6,377 nucleotides of DNA from Acidimicrobiia bacterium UBA6912. GTDB taxonomy: Bacteria > Actinomycetota > Acidimicrobiia > Spongiisociales > UBA5794. The DNA lies in NCBI GenBank assembly GCA_002450985.1, contig DKBA01000093.1, positions 4,509 through 10,885 of the forward strand, written 5' to 3'. Of the stretch, positions 4,645 through 6,377 are shown piece after piece (the first letter of the stretch is position 1; every line of letters starts with the position of its first letter). The notes under the pieces were generated by a model. That model saw only the letters and a program-made list of their open reading frames with translations. It did no database searches and was not told the origin of the DNA. Both the position numbers and the translations under genes were made by a program.

Positions 4645-6045
4645 TCACGCCGTGAGGCTCACGAGCTCGTCGAGGGCGCTCTCGAGATCGGCAGGCAACT
4701 CCGCCGCATCGGGGCTGAGCTGTGGGCAGGTCACGATGCCGACATCGAGCTGGTCGAGGTAGCTCAGCACGGTGATGTTGAGCCCGTTGCCGTCGTAGAT
4801 CGGGGCCAAGGGGTAGTTGGCGACCAGTAGCGCTCCGCCGAGGAACAGCGGCGTCGGAGAGCCGGCGAGGTTCGACATGGTGAGGTTGAACAGCGGGGTG
4901 ACTCGCTCCGCCAGGTGATGAGAGGCGATGAAGCGGAACATGTGGGCGGTGAGCGTCGCCGGGGCGAAGTCGCTCAGCTCTCGCACCGGGTCACCTTCGC
5001 CGCCCCGGAGCTGGGCTTTGCCGCTCGCCGTCTGCTCGGCGATCGAGGCGAGCCGGTCGCGGGGATCGGGCAGGTCGGTCCCGAGACGGATGAACATGTT
5101 CATGAGCTTGTTGGCGTCGGCCGCTGCGGCGTCGTCGCCGCGCACGGACATCGGCACCATCGCCACCAGCGAGCCGTCGACCCGCTCGCCGCGGGCTTCG
5201 AGGTACCGGGCGAGCCCGCCTCCACACGTGGCGAGGATCACGTCGTTGACGGTGGTGCCCGTGGCGTTCTTCACCGCCTTCGCCTTCGTGAGCGACAACG
5301 TCCGGAAGGCGAACGATCGCTCGGGAGTCAGCGGGGCGCTGAAGGAGACATTCGGTGCGCCGGCGGGCAGCGTCTCGGCCAGGCTCCCCCGGCCCTCCTC
5401 CTGGATGATCCTGCGCCGCATGCGGAGGGCGTGGGTACCTCGCCTGATGGCTCTGACCGTGCGCAGTGGCTGCACGGCCATCGAACCCGCCGCTCGGGCG
5501 AGCATCTCGAGGTCGCCGGGTACTCGATCGGGCGCCCACGGCGGCGCCGGGGGAGCGGGCTCGACCTCCGGTGTCAGGTCGAACATCGAGGACACCATCT
5601 GCACGCCGGCCATGCCGTCCATCGCGGCGTGATGCGCCTTGGTGAGGACGGCGAACCTGCCGCCGGTGACGCCGTCGATCACCCACACCTCCCACAACGG
5701 CCGGCTGCGGTCGAGCTGGGTGGACATCAGCTCGCCGGCGAGGGCGGCAAGCTCGTCGGGTCCGCCGGGCGCCGGCACCGCAATGTGCCGGATGTGCCAG
5801 CCGAGATCGAACTCGGGGTCGTCCACCCAGTGGGGGTGGTCGAGTTGGAGGGGTACTTCGGCGAGTCTGCGGCGAAACTGCGGCACGAGGTGGATGCGGT
5901 CGGTGTAGATGTCGCGCACCCGCTCGACACCCCAGGCCCCTTCCGCCGTCGAAGGGTCGAAGATCGCCAAGCTGCCCACGTGCATGTGGGAGGTCGGCGA
6001 CTCGAGGTAGAGGAAGTTGGCGTCGAAGCTCGAAAGACGGCGCAT
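4645..6045 (-). CDS. Wax ester synthase / diacylglycerol O-acyltransferase (WS/DGAT)
   Basis: A 466-residue acyltransferase of the bacterial WS/DGAT family, which transfers acyl groups from acyl-CoA to diacylglycerol or fatty alcohols to make triacylglycerol or wax esters, usually at the inner face of the membrane. The N-terminus MRRLSSFDANFLYLESPTSHMHVG is the standard family start. Further signatures are SRPLWE (114-119), the catalytic HHAAMDG (138-144, HHxxxDG type), NDVILA (267-272) and NLTMSNLAGSP (387-397) followed by a YPLAP segment (411-415). The usual family length is about 450-480. I chose ATG 6045 because it fits the family N-terminus and because TATGAT, a good -10 box, sits 10 bases upstream. 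ATG 6060 would add five residues (MITRE), and the open frame runs further to 6294 without family similarity. The gene diverges from a lipoprotein gene and precedes the hypothetical gene. Neutral lipid storage is the likely role; substrate preference cannot be told. Confidence 0.94.
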   Translation of the reverse strand: MRRLSSFDANFLYLESPTSHMHVGSLAIFDPSTAEGAWGVERVRDIYTDRIHLVPQFRRRLAEVPLQLDHPHWVDDPEFDLGWHIRHIAVPAPGGPDELAALAGELMSTQLDRSRPLWEVWVIDGVTGGRFAVLTKAHHAAMDGMAGVQMVSSMFDLTPEVEPAPPAPPWAPDRVPGDLEMLARAAGSMAVQPLRTVRAIRRGTHALRMRRRIIQEEGRGSLAETLPAGAPNVSFSAPLTPERSFAFRTLSLTKAKAVKNATGTTVNDVILATCGGGLARYLEARGERVDGSLVAMVPMSVRGDDAAAADANKLMNMFIRLGTDLPDPRDRLASIAEQTASGKAQLRGGEGDPVRELSDFAPATLTAHMFRFIASHHLAERVTPLFNLTMSNLAGSPTPLFLGGALLVANYPLAPIYDGNGLNITVLSYLDQLDVGIVTCPQLSPDAAELPADLESALDELVSLTA

Positions 6046-6055
6046 CTCCCGGGTG

Positions 6056-6061
6056 ATCATA
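6056..6061 (-). promoter_or_regulatory. Putative -10 element TATGAT upstream of WS/DGAT
   Basis: TATGAT on the minus strand differs from the TATAAT consensus at one base and lies 10 bases before ATG 6045, overlapping the alternative ATG at 6060. A message from it would have a leader of only a few bases. No -35 box is visible. It argues for the shorter protein. Confidence 0.4.
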
Positions 6062-6148
6062 CGTGGCGGCGCACTGTCGCGCCCGGGCCCATTCTCTCGG
6101 GACGAGGATGTGACTCGCGCGCCGAACGACTCTGGCCCCCGTGGATCA

Positions 6149-6162
6149 CACGATGCACGATG
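6149..6162. repeat. Tandem heptamer CACGATG x2 in divergent promoter region
   Basis: Two exact CACGATG copies lie head to tail between the divergent WS/DGAT and lipoprotein genes. CACA (6147-6150) and TGTG (6161-6164) also form short inverted ends. It may be a regulator site, but two 7-mers can arise by chance. I recognise nothing else in the 161-bp gap apart from the two sites listed separately. Confidence 0.3.
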
Positions 6163-6192
6163 TGGCTGGACTCGCCCCTCGTGGGGACGGGC

Positions 6193-6197
6193 AGGAG
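6193..6197 (+). promoter_or_regulatory. Ribosome binding site AGGAG of the lipoprotein gene
   Basis: AGGAG lies 9 bases before GTG 6207 and 3 bases before GTG 6201. Spacing favours 6207, although 6201 in the same frame remains possible. Confidence 0.5.
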
Positions 6198-6206
6198 CGT
6201 GTGACA

Positions 6207-6377
6207 GTGTCGCGTGCTGCACTCGTGTTCGTCGCCTTGATGTTCGTGGCCGGTGGTTGTGCCCGGAGTGGGAGTGAGGACGCCGTCGCCCCACCCCCCT
6301 CGACGGGCATGGCGGTCACGACCGCCGGCACGTCGACGAGCGCGCCGCCGGTCACGACCTCCCCGGCGCCGTCCACC
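6207..6377 (+). CDS. Secreted lipoprotein, N-terminal part, runs off window
   Basis: The frame stays open to the last base and gives 57 residues. A short basic start (VSRA) is followed by a hydrophobic core (ALVFVALMFVAGG) and a lipobox-like AGGC with Cys18, the pattern of a signal peptidase II site. The mature part is a Ser/Thr/Pro/Ala-rich low-complexity linker, typical of actinobacterial lipoproteins whose functional domain comes later. The protein is probably anchored to the outer face of the membrane. The start is not certain: GTG 6207 or GTG 6201 fit the ribosome binding site, and ATG 6153 in the same frame would add 18 non-hydrophobic residues before the signal peptide. It diverges from the WS/DGAT gene. 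The functional domain lies outside the window, so no function can be given. Confidence 0.7.
   Translation, partial: MSRAALVFVALMFVAGGCARSGSEDAVAPPPSTGMAVTTAGTSTSAPPVTTSPAPST

Noticed and set aside
4915..6204. A 429-codon open frame on the plus strand
   Set aside because: It is antisense to the well-supported WS/DGAT gene, has low-complexity Gly/Arg/His-rich composition and no recognisable domain.
6061..6294. N-terminal extension of WS/DGAT to an ATG at 6294
   Set aside because: The extra residues are Arg/His/Pro-rich without family similarity and would overlap the divergent lipoprotein start. Family alignment begins at MRRLSSFDANFLYLE.

Overview
The window is high-GC DNA, with G/C-dominated third codon positions and several start codons without a Shine-Dalgarno sequence. 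Together with an actinobacterial-type histidine ammonia-lyase and a wax ester synthase/diacylglycerol acyltransferase, this suggests a chromosomal segment of an actinobacterium. An acidimicrobial lineage is a guess from style, not a proven assignment. I see no mobile element, CRISPR array, tRNA or rRNA gene. No gene-free stretch exceeds about 160 bases.

Layout, left to right. (1) 1-1095 (+): the 3' part of hutH, histidine ammonia-lyase, cut by the window edge just after the catalytic MIO triad. (2) 1140-1424 (+): a 94-residue repetitive, hydrophilic LEA/antitoxin-like protein, followed by a GC-rich hairpin. (3) 1494-1877 (-): a DGPF/YCII-family protein, convergent with gene 2. (4) 1878-1991: a divergent promoter region with a perfect 8-bp inverted repeat. 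(5) 1992-2783 and 2776-3354 (+): a cytosolic glycerophosphodiester phosphodiesterase overlapping a MOSC-domain-like protein. (6) 3439-4065 (+): a CBS-CBS-BON protein. (7) 4066-4223: a dense chain of hairpins. (8) 4224-4592 (-): an unrecognised 122-residue protein. (9) 4645-6045 (-): WS/DGAT acyltransferase. (10) 6207-6377 (+): the start of a lipoprotein, divergent from WS/DGAT and cut by the right edge.

The genes do not form one pathway. They read as a chromosomal housekeeping/accessory mix: histidine catabolism, phosphodiester turnover, neutral-lipid synthesis, a nucleotide-sensing CBS protein and small stress-type proteins. The most unusual part is the roughly 150-base intergenic stretch after the CBS-BON gene. 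It can form five consecutive stem-loops, all its G·U pairs favour the + strand RNA, and it has competing long-range pairings. It is either a compound terminator or palindromic repeat, or a structured RNA. The sequence alone cannot decide.
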